DNA of 64,000 nucleotides from Conexibacter stalactiti (GCF_035967765.1 NZ_JAYWIT010000007.1), one strand, 5' to 3'. Counted from the stretch's first letter, positions 1 to 8,917 are shown. Notes: generated by a model not told the origin, from the sequence alone. A program made the numbers and translations.

Positions 1-29
1 CCGCCACGGTGGGAGGGGTCTCCCGCGCG

Positions 30-1019
30 CTACTTGCCGAGCGCGCTGAGGTGGCTCGACTGCGTGAGGTCCTGCTCACGCAGCCAGGCGACCGTCTGGG
101 CGATGCCGTCGCGGACGCTGATCCGCGACTCCCAGCCGAGCAGCTCTCTCGCCTTCTCGACCGACGGCCAGCGGCGCACGACGTCGACCTCGAAGGTCGG
201 CAGGTGCTTCAGCTCGAAGGCGGCCGGATCCTCGCCGCACGCCTCCCAGATGATCCGCGCCGTCTCGGCGATCGTCAGCTCCTCGGAGGCGGAGATGTTG
301 AAGTCCTCGTTGAGCGCTGCCGGGTGCCCGGTCGCGACGACGATGCCGTCGGCGATGTCGTCGATGTGGGTCAGCGTGCGCGTCTGTCTGCCGGAGCCGA
401 AGATCTCCAGCGGCTTCTGACCGCTCAAGACCTTCTTGATCACGTCCGGGACCATGTGCGCGATGCCCGGCTCGGGGTCGGGCACCTCGCCTGGTCCGTA
501 GGCGTTGAAGGGGCGGCAGATCGTGTACGGCAGGCCGTGCTCGACGTGCGCGGCGCGGCAGTAGACCTCGCCGGTCAGCTTCGAGAAGCCGTAGGCGGAG
601 GTCGGCACCGGGCAGTGCGGCAGGTAGGCCTCGGTCGTCGGGTACTCGGTCGCGTTCTCGAACACCATCGACGACGAGACGTACGTGAAGCGCTCGACGC
701 CGAGGTCGAGCGCGGCGCGGAAGACGCCGTTGTAGAGGCCGTTGTTGACCTCGGTCAGCGTGTGCGGCAGCTTGTGGAAGTTGCCGATCCCGCCGACGAT
801 CGCGGCAAGGTGGATGACGAGCGGGCAGTCCTTCATCGCCTGGCGCGCCTGCGCGACGTCGCGCAGGTCGCCGGTGTGGATCTCGCAGCCCTCGCGCATC
901 CACTGCGGCGCCTCGCGCTGGTCGGAGACGCGCACCTCGTAGGCGGGATCGCGCAGCAGGCGGCGGACGACAGCGGCGCCGATCGTGCCGGCGCCGCCCG
1001 TGACGAGCACACGGGTCAT
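30..1019 (-). CDS. NAD-dependent epimerase/dehydratase (extended SDR, nucleotide-sugar)
   Basis: A 329-residue protein of the extended short-chain dehydrogenase family, which acts on nucleotide-activated sugars in the cytoplasm. The Rossmann motif GGAGTIG lies at residues 8-14, the catalytic Ser region VSSS at 114-117 and the YxxxK pair at Y143/K147. The segment AAIVGGIGNF (72-81) recalls the AAxVGG region of GDP-fucose synthase and GDP-mannose epimerase relatives, but the substrate cannot be assigned from this. The ATG overlaps the stop of the upstream sugar dehydrogenase by four bases, so the two are co-transcribed and probably act in one pathway. Family is certain; the reaction (C4 epimerase, 3,5-epimerase or reductase) is open. 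Confidence 0.88.
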   Translation of the reverse strand: MTRVLVTGGAGTIGAAVVRRLLRDPAYEVRVSDQREAPQWMREGCEIHTGDLRDVAQARQAMKDCPLVIHLAAIVGGIGNFHKLPHTLTEVNNGLYNGVFRAALDLGVERFTYVSSSMVFENATEYPTTEAYLPHCPVPTSAYGFSKLTGEVYCRAAHVEHGLPYTICRPFNAYGPGEVPDPEPGIAHMVPDVIKKVLSGQKPLEIFGSGRQTRTLTHIDDIADGIVVATGHPAALNEDFNISASEELTIAETARIIWEACGEDPAAFELKHLPTFEVDVVRRWPSVEKARELLGWESRISVRDGIAQTVAWLREQDLTQSSHLSALGK

Positions 1020-2302
1020 GAGTGGGAGGGCTCCGTTCCGGAGATGCGGGTCAGCTCGTCGGCGAACGCGAACACCTGGCCGCTGCCGAGGCAGTTCCAG
1101 GGGTCGACGACGAGCGCGTCGTCCGCGGCCAGCGCCGCTATCGCCTGCGCCGTCGCGGGCGTCGAGAAGTCGGAGTGGTTGGCGGCGACGACGACGACGT
1201 CGGCGTCGCGCAGCGCTTCGTCGAGCGGCTGCGTCGGCGAGGCGACGTGCGGGTCGTGCACCGCGACGTCGGCCAGCTCACGCTCCAGCAGCCGCACCAG
1301 CTTGTGCGCGAGCGAGTCGCGCTCGTCGTCGGTGTCGCGCTTGAAGGCGAGCCCGAGCACGGCGACCTTGCGATCGCGCAGCGTGCCGCCGCCGATCCGC
1401 CGCTTGAGGCCGGTGACGAGGAAGTTCGGCACCGACTCGTTGACGCGCGAGACCGCCAGCAGCATGCCGGGGGCGTTGGAGCGCTCCTCGGAGAAGGCGA
1501 AGTCCTTGCGCAGGCAGGTGCCGGCGGTGAAGCCCGGCTGCGCGAGCCCGCCGCGCGGATAGTCCTTGTTGACGAGGTCGATCACGTCGAAGACGTTCGC
1601 GCCGTACTGCTCGCAGTCCATCATCAGCAGGTTCGGCAGCGCGAAGGTCGTGTAGCGCATGATGTTCGCCCAGATCTTCGCCAGCTCGGCCTGCACCGGC
1701 GTCGTCTGCACGATCTCGGCGTCGAAGACCTCGAACAGCGCCGCGGTGCGCGCCCCGGCCTCCTCGCCGACGCCGCCGATGATGCACGGCAGCGTGTCGA
1801 TCTCCTCGAGGAAGCGGCCGGCGGCGATCCGCTCCGGCGCGTGCGCGACGAAGATCTCCTCGCCGGCGCGCAGGCCGCGCTTGCGCTCCAGGTAGCCGGC
1901 GACGAACTCGGTCGTCCCGGGCGCGATCGTCGAGCGCAGCACGATCGTCTGGCCCGGCCGCAGCAGCGGCAGCAGGTCGTCGAGCACGGAGCGGATGTCG
2001 CTCATGTCGATCTCGATGTGCGACAGCGACGGCGTTCCAAGCGTCAGCACGATCGCGTTGGCGGCGGCGGCGTCGGTGACCGAGGAGGTCGTCGTCAGCC
2101 GGCCGGAGGCGTGGACGCGCTCGATCAGCTCGTCGGCGCCGGTCTCCTTGAACGGCATCTGGCCGGCGGAGATCGCCCCGAGGCGGGCGGCGTCGTTGTC
2201 GACGCCGATCACGGACAGACCGCGGTCGGCGAAGCTGAGGGCGAGGGGGAGTCCGATCCGGCCGAGGCCGATGACCGCGACGTCGGGGGCGGGGCTGCTC
2301 AC
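1016..2302 (-). CDS. UDP-glucose/GDP-mannose dehydrogenase family protein
   Basis: A 428-residue nucleotide-sugar dehydrogenase that should oxidise a C6 alcohol to a uronate in two NAD-dependent steps. The NAD-binding motif GLGRIG is at 12-17, the APER motif at 155-158, and the AELAKIWAN helix contains the conserved Lys (K209) and Asn. The catalytic Cys is C263 in GFTAGTCLRKD, a variant of the usual GGxCxPKD loop. Length and domain order (NAD-binding, dimerisation, UDP-binding) are normal. The GTG start at 2302 is supported by a -10 box seven bases upstream. It is the first gene of a two-gene operon with the SDR enzyme. WecC-like or Ugd-like specificity cannot be told apart. Confidence 0.9.
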   Translation of the reverse strand: MSSPAPDVAVIGLGRIGLPLALSFADRGLSVIGVDNDAARLGAISAGQMPFKETGADELIERVHASGRLTTTSSVTDAAAANAIVLTLGTPSLSHIEIDMSDIRSVLDDLLPLLRPGQTIVLRSTIAPGTTEFVAGYLERKRGLRAGEEIFVAHAPERIAAGRFLEEIDTLPCIIGGVGEEAGARTAALFEVFDAEIVQTTPVQAELAKIWANIMRYTTFALPNLLMMDCEQYGANVFDVIDLVNKDYPRGGLAQPGFTAGTCLRKDFAFSEERSNAPGMLLAVSRVNESVPNFLVTGLKRRIGGGTLRDRKVAVLGLAFKRDTDDERDSLAHKLVRLLERELADVAVHDPHVASPTQPLDEALRDADVVVVAANHSDFSTPATAQAIAALAADDALVVDPWNCLGSGQVFAFADELTRISGTEPSHS

Positions 2303-2309
2303 CGGGACA

Positions 2310-2315
2310 AGGGTA
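2310..2315 (-). promoter_or_regulatory. -10 box TACCCT, leaderless promoter of the sugar dehydrogenase operon
   Basis: On the minus strand TACCCT ends seven bases before the GTG at 2302, so transcription should start on or next to the start codon. There is no Shine-Dalgarno sequence. No good -35 element is visible. Confidence 0.55.
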
Positions 2316-2322
2316 TCGGGTC

Positions 2323-2357
2323 GTGCGGCCCAGCCCCTGCATGGGGCTGGGCCGCAC
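2323..2357 (-). terminator. Perfect 15-bp hairpin after the glycosidase-like gene
   Basis: The arms at 2323-2337 and 2343-2357 pair perfectly (GTGCGGCCCAGCCCC with its complement) around a five-base TGCAT loop. The hairpin lies just after the stop of the minus-strand gene ending at 2372 and before the promoter of the next one. It lacks a T tract, as is common for actinobacterial terminators. Confidence 0.65.
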
Positions 2358-2371
2358 GGCGGGCAGGACGC

Positions 2372-4078
2372 TCAGCCGGTGAGCGGCGTCTCGCTGCCGT
2401 CCGCGAAGTACGACCAGAAGCCGGTGAGGTTGGCTGACTGGCCCTGCTTGCCGAGGAACCACGCGCCTCTGCCGCCGATGTTGCGGAAGACGCCGGGATC
2501 GTCCTGCCCGTCGCCATCCCAGTCGCCAGCGACAGGCTTGTCGCCGGGGCCGCCGTAGAACCAGCCGGTGTCGGCCGCGCTGCCGCTGAGGTTGTTCTTC
2601 ACGTACCACGCGTCGCCGACGACGATGGCGATGCCGTCGCTGCCGGCGCCGTAGGGCCCGCCGCGATCCCCATCCCAGTTGCCGACGACGACCGCGTTGC
2701 CGGGATCGCCGAACGAGAAGTGGTACGCCGTCGGCCCGGACGCGTTCGTGTTGGAGAGGTGGAATGTGTTGCCTTGGCGCACGCCGACCGTGTCGATGCC
2801 GTCGCCGTTCCAGTCGCCCGCGACCGCGGTGTCGCCGGCGCCGCCGTAGCTGAAGACGAGCGCTCTGCTGCCGTCGAGCGCCAGCGGGTCGTTCGTCAGC
2901 CACCAGGTGCCGTTGCGGAAGATTCCGGGCGTGGTGACGCCGTCGCCGTCCCAGTCGCCGAAGACCGGCTGGTCGCCGGGCTGGCCCCAGGCGACGACGC
3001 GATTGGGGTCGTTCGCGGTGTCGTACGAGAAGCGCTGTCTCCAGGTGCCGTCCTTGAACAGCATCGGTATCGGCGCGCCGTTGCGGGCGATTCTCAGCGC
3101 CGCCCGTTCGACGTCGCCGGACCCGAGCAGGCCGGAGTCCCAGCCGTTGGCGCAGGCTCTCGTGACGCCTGCGGAACGGGCGTGGTGGTAGTAGTAGACG
3201 CGCTGGACGCGCGCCGCGTAGGTGAGCGCGAAGTTGCGCAGGGTCCACATCGCGTTGCGCTGCACGGCGGCGCCCCAGACGGGTGTGCCGCCGATCGGCT
3301 CGGTCGCGCCCGGCTGGCAGTAGAAGGCGCCGGCCTCGGTGAACCAGACGGGCGCGCCGCCGGTCGCCGCGAGGAAGCTTCTGATCTTCGTGTCGTTGTT
3401 GGAGTTGATCGCCGAGTACGGGTGCAGCGCCCAGACGCTCGGCGAGCGTGACAGTGCGTTCTTGTACGTCGTCAGATAGGTGTCGAAGCCGGTGCCGGCC
3501 GGGTCACCGTCGAGCATGTCGCCGGCGGCGACGGTGCAGGTCGCTCCGGTCCCGCAGATTCTGTCGAGCGCGTTCCAGAATTGGGCCGCGAGCTGAGCGT
3601 CGTTCGCGGTCGGGTTGTTCTCGGTGCCCGTGCTCGAGAGCAGGTGATGGTTGGGCTCATTCCACGCGGTGAACTCGGTGACATCTCTGAAGGTTGAGCG
3701 GAACGTCGCCACGGCCTCCTCGTACTGATCGAGCGTCGGGCCGGTGCAGGGCGGGGCCCCTTTGCCGCAGGCCGGCCCGAATGAGATCAACGGTCTCTTG
3801 CCCAGCGATCTGACCGAGTCCAGCCAGTTCTGCGTCGCCTGCCGGGCCGGATGGGTCGTCGGCAGCTGAGCGACGTCCCAGCGGGTGATGTGGCGCATCT
3901 GTCTGACGTGCCCGAGCGACGTCGACCACCAGACGGCCGTCGGCGACCACGTGGCGACGTTCTCGTCCGCGATCCCGGTGAGCCACGTGGCCTGAGCAGA
4001 GCCCGACCACGTGAGCGCGACCGCTCCGAGCAGCAGCACCGACAGTGCGCACGAGCGCGCACGGCGAAGCGATGCCAT
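2372..4078 (-). CDS. Secreted glycoside hydrolase-like protein with FG-GAP/VCBS-type repeats
   Basis: 568 residues. A Sec signal peptide occupies residues 1-30 (Arg-rich start, hydrophobic core, SAQA cleavage region). The middle looks like a clan GH-A TIM-barrel hydrolase: FTAWNEPN puts the acid/base candidate at E141, and VWFTEAG puts the nucleophile candidate at E248. From about residue 350 there are roughly four repeats built around GDWDGDG calcium-binding loops, as in VCBS/FG-GAP propellers. A strong ribosome binding site (AGGAGAAGG) precedes the ATG. It stands alone between two hairpin/intergenic regions in the glycan locus, so it may trim or bind the exported glycan outside the cell. 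The exact GH family (39-, 5- or 1-like) and the substrate are unknown. Confidence 0.8.
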   Translation of the reverse strand: MASLRRARSCALSVLLLGAVALTWSGSAQATWLTGIADENVATWSPTAVWWSTSLGHVRQMRHITRWDVAQLPTTHPARQATQNWLDSVRSLGKRPLISFGPACGKGAPPCTGPTLDQYEEAVATFRSTFRDVTEFTAWNEPNHHLLSSTGTENNPTANDAQLAAQFWNALDRICGTGATCTVAAGDMLDGDPAGTGFDTYLTTYKNALSRSPSVWALHPYSAINSNNDTKIRSFLAATGGAPVWFTEAGAFYCQPGATEPIGGTPVWGAAVQRNAMWTLRNFALTYAARVQRVYYYHHARSAGVTRACANGWDSGLLGSGDVERAALRIARNGAPIPMLFKDGTWRQRFSYDTANDPNRVVAWGQPGDQPVFGDWDGDGVTTPGIFRNGTWWLTNDPLALDGSRALVFSYGGAGDTAVAGDWNGDGIDTVGVRQGNTFHLSNTNASGPTAYHFSFGDPGNAVVVGNWDGDRGGPYGAGSDGIAIVVGDAWYVKNNLSGSAADTGWFYGGPGDKPVAGDWDGDGQDDPGVFRNIGGRGAWFLGKQGQSANLTGFWSYFADGSETPLTG

Positions 4079-4285
4079 TCCTTCTCCTGTGTTCGGCCGT
4101 CGCCGACGCCCCCATGGGTCGGCACCACGGCGGCGCGAACGTATGCGCCGCTACGTCGCCGCTTTACGGCGCAACACAAAGACGATGCGCTCGGCAGCTC
4201 CGAGCGCAGGAAAACGATCGGTGCGACCAGTGATCTGCGGTCTCACGGGTCAGCGACCCGCTCCTGCGCGGCGGCTGCGGCTTCG

Positions 4286-5128
4286 CTACGGGCGGGTGCG
4301 TCGGGCCGCGGCCCACTGCTTCGCAAAACCCGTGACGAAGCGGGGGTTGTGGCGCGCGTAGCGCTTCCACAGCCGTCTCGGCTCCTGCTTGAGGCGGTAG
4401 AGCCACTCGAGGCCGCTGCGCTGCATCCAGCCGGGCGCCTGCGGCACGAGGCCGGCGTGGAAGTCGAAGGCGGCGCCGACGCCGACCAGCACGGGAGCGT
4501 CGAGGCGGTCGCGCATCGCGGCCATCCACTTCTCCTGCTTCGGCACGCCGATGCCGACCCAGACGACGTCCGGGCGGGCGCGGTTGATGTCGACCGCGAC
4601 CGCGTCCAGCTCGGCCTCCGACATCGCGCGGAAGGGCGGCGAGTAGCCGCCGACGATGCGCAGGCCGGGGAACCGCTGCCGCAGCCTCAGCGTCAGCTTG
4701 AAGAGCGCGCTCTGGTCGCGCCCGCCGTAGAGGTAGTGGCGCTGGCCGGTGCGGGCGGCACGCTCGCAGGCGCGGGCCATCAGCTCGGGGCCGTACACGC
4801 GGCTGTCGATGTCGTGGCCGAGCGCGCGCAGGGCCCAGGCCAGCGGCTGGCCGTCGGGGACGGTGAAGGCCGCCCCTTCGACGGCGCTGCGCAGCGCCTC
4901 GTCCTCGCGCGACTCCATCACCGTGTGGACGGCGGCGACGCAGACGTACTCACGCGCTCCGGTGGCGACGGCGGCGTCGATCCAGTCGAGCGCGCGCTCG
5001 TAGTCGGTCAGCGCGAGCGGGACGTCGAGCACCGAGATCTGCTCGACGACCGGCAGCGCCGACGCCGCCACGGGCTGCGGGGCGGAGGCGGGGGAAGGAG
5101 GGATGACTTCGAAGGAGGAAGTGGACAT
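4286..5128 (-). CDS. WecG/TagA/CpsF family glycosyltransferase
   Basis: 280 residues, the usual length for this GT26 family, which transfers a sugar such as N-acetylmannosamine(uronate) or glucose to a lipid-linked acceptor at the inner face of the membrane. Visible family signatures are TVPDGQPLAWALRALGH, YGGRDQ and DVVWVGIGVPKQEKWM. About the first 35 residues are Ala/Pro-rich and unconserved, so the true start could be downstream, although no later ATG fits better. No Shine-Dalgarno sequence is evident. Intergenic regions of about 200 bases on both sides suggest a single-gene unit. Confidence 0.9.
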   Translation of the reverse strand: MSTSSFEVIPPSPASAPQPVAASALPVVEQISVLDVPLALTDYERALDWIDAAVATGAREYVCVAAVHTVMESREDEALRSAVEGAAFTVPDGQPLAWALRALGHDIDSRVYGPELMARACERAARTGQRHYLYGGRDQSALFKLTLRLRQRFPGLRIVGGYSPPFRAMSEAELDAVAVDINRARPDVVWVGIGVPKQEKWMAAMRDRLDAPVLVGVGAAFDFHAGLVPQAPGWMQRSGLEWLYRLKQEPRRLWKRYARHNPRFVTGFAKQWAAARRTRP

Positions 5129-5211
5129 ACGGTGGTCGCCGCGGAGACGATTTGGTGGAGAGTTCCGCCAACGTCAACGGGCCAAACAACAGAAGGTTGC
5201 GAAGTTGATCT

Positions 5212-5251
5212 GCGATTTCGTGAAAACCGCCCCGCGCGGATGCGAAATCGC
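5212..5251. promoter_or_regulatory. Inverted repeat upstream of the WecG-like gene
   Basis: Nine-base arms GCGATTTCG (5212-5220) and CGAAATCGC (5243-5251) are separated by 22 bases, so the arm centres are 31 bases apart, about three helical turns. It lies in a locally AT-richer intergenic region 84 bases upstream of the minus-strand ATG at 5128. A weak promoter (TTGACG at 5172-5177, CAAATC at 5149-5154, 17-base spacer) lies between it and the gene. It is an operator candidate; no regulator can be named. Confidence 0.35.
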
Positions 5252-5319
5252 TTGTGTGACCGAAGTTTAGGGCATGCGGAGGCGCGCGGCCGCAAGGCTG
5301 CGCCCAGCGTGCGGCGTCG

Positions 5320-6798
5320 TCATCTGCTCGCCGGCAGCAGGTTGACCGCGGGCGGCAGCACCGAGAAGCGCACCGTCGCGATCGGCTCGGGCTGCAGCAG
5401 CGACGGCGTCGGCTGGCGGAATCTCAGCATCACGTAGGTGTCGGTCTGCGTCCGCTCCGGCGGCCCGTAGGCGCCCACCGACGGGGCGGTGCCGACCTGC
5501 TGCGGCAGTCTCGGCGGGTCGCCGGGGCCGGTCGAGCCGGCGACCGAGACGACGTCGACCTCGCGCAGCTCTCTGCCGCCGTACGGCAGCATGTGCATCG
5601 GCCGCCGGTAGTACTGCAGCGCGACCTCGCCGTTGGCCGGCGAGATGACGATCGCGCGATCCTCGTCGGAGTCGCCGAGCGCGCGTGCGAGCCCCTTCCA
5701 ATCTGGCCGCTGGTACTCCTTGTCGACCGCGACGGCGACGACGATCGCGACCGACAGCAGGGACAGCAGCGTCGCCAAGGCCGCGCCGACGCGCCAGCCG
5801 TGGCGCGGCTCGACCGTCGCGAAGCCGGCCCCGAGCGTCGCAGCCAGCGGCACCAGCGCGGGGATCAGGTTGCGCGCGTTGAGATAGTCGGCGCCGACGA
5901 CCGCGCCCGCCAGCGGCAGCGCCAGGCCGCAGAGGCCGATCGCGCCGACCAGCAGCGCCCGCTCGCGCGTGCGGCGCTCCGCGTGCCGCAGCAGCAGCCA
6001 CAGCGCGCCCGCTATCAGCGCGGTGCCGAGCAGGATGCTGGCGACCGCCAGCGGGCCGCGGTAGCCGAGCAGGAACTGCTTCGGGATCTGCGCGAGCCGC
6101 GTCACGATCGAGGCGCCGGCGATGTCGTAGGGGTTGTCGCGCTGCGCCAGCAGCATCGGCAGCAGCGCGAGCGCGACGACGGCGAGCGCGCCGATCGCGG
6201 CGAGCACGGCACGCCGCCGCGGGTGTCTCCACAGCAGCCAGAGCAGCTGCGGCGCGAGCACGAAGCAGGCGAAGTAGTGGCTGCACAGCGCCAACGCCGA
6301 CAGCAGCGCCCACCAGCCCAGCCAGCGCGGCCGCTCGTCGTCGAGCGCGCGCAGGAACAGCAGCAGCGAGGCGGCGCTCAGCAGCGCGACCAGCTCGTAG
6401 CTGCGCGCCTCCTGCGAGAACCACACCAGCAGCGGGTTGACGGCGATGAGCAGCGCCGTCGCGAGCCCGGCGCGGTCGCCGCCGATCCGCCGCCCGAGTG
6501 CGAAGGCGACCGGCACCAGCAGCATGCCCGCGATCGCCGAGACCAGCCGCAGACCGAACTCGCTGTCACCGACGACTCTCGTCGTGAGCCATTCGAGCAC
6601 GTAGAAGAGCGGCGGGTTGCTCTCTCTGTCGGGCAGCGCGCTGAGCATGTCGCCGAACGGCAGCTGCGTCAGCTGCCACGTCGCGGCCTCGTCGAACCAG
6701 ATGCTCTGCTGCCCCAGCGTCGGGATCCGCAGCAGCGCCGCGAGCAGGACGATCGCGCCGAGCGGCAGCCACGGCGGAGCGGGCGGACGACGGCTCAC
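5320..6798 (-). CDS. GT39-family (PMT_2) membrane glycosyltransferase
   Basis: A 492-residue polytopic membrane protein of the GT-C fold, using polyprenyl-phosphate sugars outside the membrane. The first loop after TM1 carries the diagnostic acidic motif WFDEAATWQ, followed by NPPLFYVLEWL. About ten hydrophobic segments follow, with a C-terminal soluble tail that contains no recognised domain. The GTG start lies 31 bases behind the stop of the FkbM methyltransferase, so both are probably one transcript. The acceptor (glycan or protein) is unknown. Confidence 0.87.
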   Translation of the reverse strand: MSRRPPAPPWLPLGAIVLLAALLRIPTLGQQSIWFDEAATWQLTQLPFGDMLSALPDRESNPPLFYVLEWLTTRVVGDSEFGLRLVSAIAGMLLVPVAFALGRRIGGDRAGLATALLIAVNPLLVWFSQEARSYELVALLSAASLLLFLRALDDERPRWLGWWALLSALALCSHYFACFVLAPQLLWLLWRHPRRRAVLAAIGALAVVALALLPMLLAQRDNPYDIAGASIVTRLAQIPKQFLLGYRGPLAVASILLGTALIAGALWLLLRHAERRTRERALLVGAIGLCGLALPLAGAVVGADYLNARNLIPALVPLAATLGAGFATVEPRHGWRVGAALATLLSLLSVAIVVAVAVDKEYQRPDWKGLARALGDSDEDRAIVISPANGEVALQYYRRPMHMLPYGGRELREVDVVSVAGSTGPGDPPRLPQQVGTAPSVGAYGPPERTQTDTYVMLRFRQPTPSLLQPEPIATVRFSVLPPAVNLLPASR

Positions 6799-6829
6799 GG
6801 GCGGACCGGGCTCCGGCTCATCGGACGAA

Positions 6830-7666
6830 TCACGCCGGCGCGTCGCCGTCGTCGTCCGGCCGGTCGACTCGCATGAACAGCGCGTCCTGCGGCGACAGCT
6901 GCTCCACGAAGCGGTAGCGGGCGCCGAGCAGCGCCGACATCGACGCGCGGTCGTCGTCGTCCCACGCCTCGGTCAGCAGGTAGCGCGGCGCGTGACGGGA
7001 GAAGTCGAGTCCGCGCAACGCGTTCGCCTCGTAGCCCTCGAGGTCCAGCGACATGAAGTCGATCTGCGGCGCGCCGGCTTCGTCCAGCAGCGCTGAGAGG
7101 GTGCGGCCCGGAGCAGTCACGAGCATCTCCGGCTCGAGCCCCAGCCGGAAGGCGCTCTTGACGTAGTCGCGCTCCTCGGCGACGGAGCCCTTCGAGCCGC
7201 TGACGACCGTCATCAGCCCGCCGTAGCGCAGCTCGACCTCGGTTCCCTCCAGCTCAGGCGCCACCAGCGCGGCGTGGACGACGCGCGACGCGGGACGTTC
7301 GAGCTGCGCCTCGCGGTGGAGGTGCGGGACCGGCTCGACCAGCAGGCCGCGCCAGCCGCGGAAGCGCTCGAGGTAGTACGTGTTCGACTGGTCGAAGCCG
7401 TCGTTGGCCCCTGCCTCGACGAAGTACCCGCCCTCGATCGGGCCGAGGTACGGCTCCAGCTTGGCGTCGAGGTCGTACAGCGCCGGCCGTGAGAGGTGCT
7501 GCTCGCCGCGCGCCTCGGCCGCCCGGCGGGCGGCGCGTCTGCGGCGTCGCTGCCAGCGCATGTAGTCCGGTCCGAGACCAGACCGCTCGAACAGACGTGA
7601 GCGGCTGAGCGCCGCGCCGACCCGCAGCTTCCAGGGCGGGATCTCGTTCGGGTTCGTCGCGGTCAT
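6830..7666 (-). CDS. FkbM family methyltransferase
   Basis: A 278-residue SAM-dependent methyltransferase. The core has the FkbM signatures GGYFVEAGANDG (SAM-binding), LLVEPVPHLH and IDFMSLDLEGYE. Members O-methylate sugars in glycans and glycolipids. An ATG-initiated frame extends to 7870, but the residues before MTATNPNE are low-complexity and overlap the divergent gene. The ATG at 7666 also has a -10 box six bases upstream. It probably decorates the glycan made by the neighbouring transferases. Confidence 0.87.
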   Translation of the reverse strand: MTATNPNEIPPWKLRVGAALSRSRLFERSGLGPDYMRWQRRRRRAARRAAEARGEQHLSRPALYDLDAKLEPYLGPIEGGYFVEAGANDGFDQSNTYYLERFRGWRGLLVEPVPHLHREAQLERPASRVVHAALVAPELEGTEVELRYGGLMTVVSGSKGSVAEERDYVKSAFRLGLEPEMLVTAPGRTLSALLDEAGAPQIDFMSLDLEGYEANALRGLDFSRHAPRYLLTEAWDDDDRASMSALLGARYRFVEQLSPQDALFMRVDRPDDDGDAPA

Positions 7667-7672
7667 CGGCGC

Positions 7673-7678
7673 ACGGTA
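7673..7678 (-). promoter_or_regulatory. -10 box TACCGT, leaderless promoter of the FkbM methyltransferase
   Basis: TACCGT on the minus strand ends six bases before the ATG at 7666. This spacing places transcription initiation at the start codon and decides the start. Confidence 0.55.
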
Positions 7679-7751
7679 TCGGCTCTCCGCGACAGGGCAC
7701 CGGCACGCACGCCCACCGCCGCGCCGCGCGGTCGTCTGCAACCCTTCCGCT

Positions 7752-8897
7752 GTGTTCGGAAGACGACAGCGAGCGGACGCGGCCGGCGGCCTGGCGATCG
7801 GGCTCGACTGCCGCGCGGCGGTCGAGGAGCGCGGCGGGCGCGGGACGGTCGTGCGCGAGCAGTTGCGCACGCTCGCCGCCGGCGACGCCGACCACCGCTT
7901 CCTGCTCTACGCCCGCGAGCGCTGGGACGAGGTCGAGCTCGACGAGCGCTTCACCTGGGTCCTGCTGCCCGGGCCGGACCCGCTCTGGCACGTGCGCGCG
8001 GCCGACCACGCCAACGGCCGCTGCGACGTCTACCTCTCGACCAACAGCTACCTGACCGCCTGGTTCCTGCGGATCCCGGCGGTGCTGATGGCGATGGACA
8101 TGACGACCTTCGACCGCCGCCTGTCGCCGAAGCGCAGCTCGATGGTGATCGAACGCGCGACGCTGCCGTGGGCGCTGCGCCGCGCGGCCGCCGTGATCGC
8201 GATCTCGCAGGCGACCGCCGACGACCTCGTCGCGCGCTTCCCGCGCGCCGCGCCGCTGGTCGTCGTCGCGCCGCTGGCCGCCTCCGACGGCTTCCGCGGC
8301 GCGACCGGCGCCGACGTCGCGCGCGTCCGCGAGCGCCACGCGCTCGAAGGCCCGTACGTGCTGTCGGTCGGCACGCTGGAGCCGCGCAAGAACCTGCCGC
8401 GACTGATCGAGGCGTTCGCGGGACTGACCGACACCGAGCGGCGCGGGGCGCGGCTGGCGCTGGTCGGGGCGCGCGGCTGGGAGCGCGACGAGCTCGACGT
8501 GGTGCTCGCGCGCCATCCCGACCTCGTGCAGGTGCTCGGCTTCGTCGACGAGGAGGACCTCGCCGGCCTCTACAGCGGCGCCGAGCTGTTCGCGTACCCG
8601 TCGATCTACGAGGGCTTCGGGCTGCCGCTGCTGGAGGCGATGCACGCCGGCACGGCGGTGCTGACCTCGCCGGTCTCGAGCCTGCCGGAGGTCGCCGGCG
8701 AGGCGGCGATCTACGCCGATCCGCACGACGTCGCGGCGCTGCGCGCGGCGCTCGCGCGCGGGCTCGGCGACGAGGAGCTGGTCGCGCGGCTGGCGCGGGA
8801 GGGCCGTCGGCGGGCCGCCGGCTTCTCGTGGGAGCGCCACGTCGAGACGACGCTGGAGACGCTCGTCGCGGCCGCGCGCCGCGCGCCGTCGCGGTGA
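7752..8897 (+). CDS. GT4-family (group 1) glycosyltransferase
   Basis: A 381-residue GT-B retaining glycosyltransferase. The C-terminal nucleotide-sugar domain shows LSVGTLEPRKNLPRLIEAF near residue 205 and SIYEGFGLPLLEAM with the conserved E-x7-E pattern near 285, then PEVAGEAAIYADP. The N-terminal half is an acceptor domain. The GTG start at 7752 is the only one compatible with the divergent neighbour. It is followed 33 bases later by gmd on the same strand, and GDP-mannose or a derivative is a reasonable donor (inference). Confidence 0.88.
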   Translation: MFGRRQRADAAGGLAIGLDCRAAVEERGGRGTVVREQLRTLAAGDADHRFLLYARERWDEVELDERFTWVLLPGPDPLWHVRAADHANGRCDVYLSTNSYLTAWFLRIPAVLMAMDMTTFDRRLSPKRSSMVIERATLPWALRRAAAVIAISQATADDLVARFPRAAPLVVVAPLAASDGFRGATGADVARVRERHALEGPYVLSVGTLEPRKNLPRLIEAFAGLTDTERRGARLALVGARGWERDELDVVLARHPDLVQVLGFVDEEDLAGLYSGAELFAYPSIYEGFGLPLLEAMHAGTAVLTSPVSSLPEVAGEAAIYADPHDVAALRAALARGLGDEELVARLAREGRRRAAGFSWERHVETTLETLVAAARRAPSR

Positions 8898-8917
8898 CGG
8901 CCCGCTGCGCCGTTTCG

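Noticed and set aside
2372..2390. CGCTCA-GCCGG-TGAGCG dyad at the end of the glycosidase-like gene, similar to the stop-codon hairpins.
   Set aside because: Its loop and one arm are inside the coding sequence and there is no convergent partner; the 15-bp hairpin at 2323-2357 is a far better terminator.
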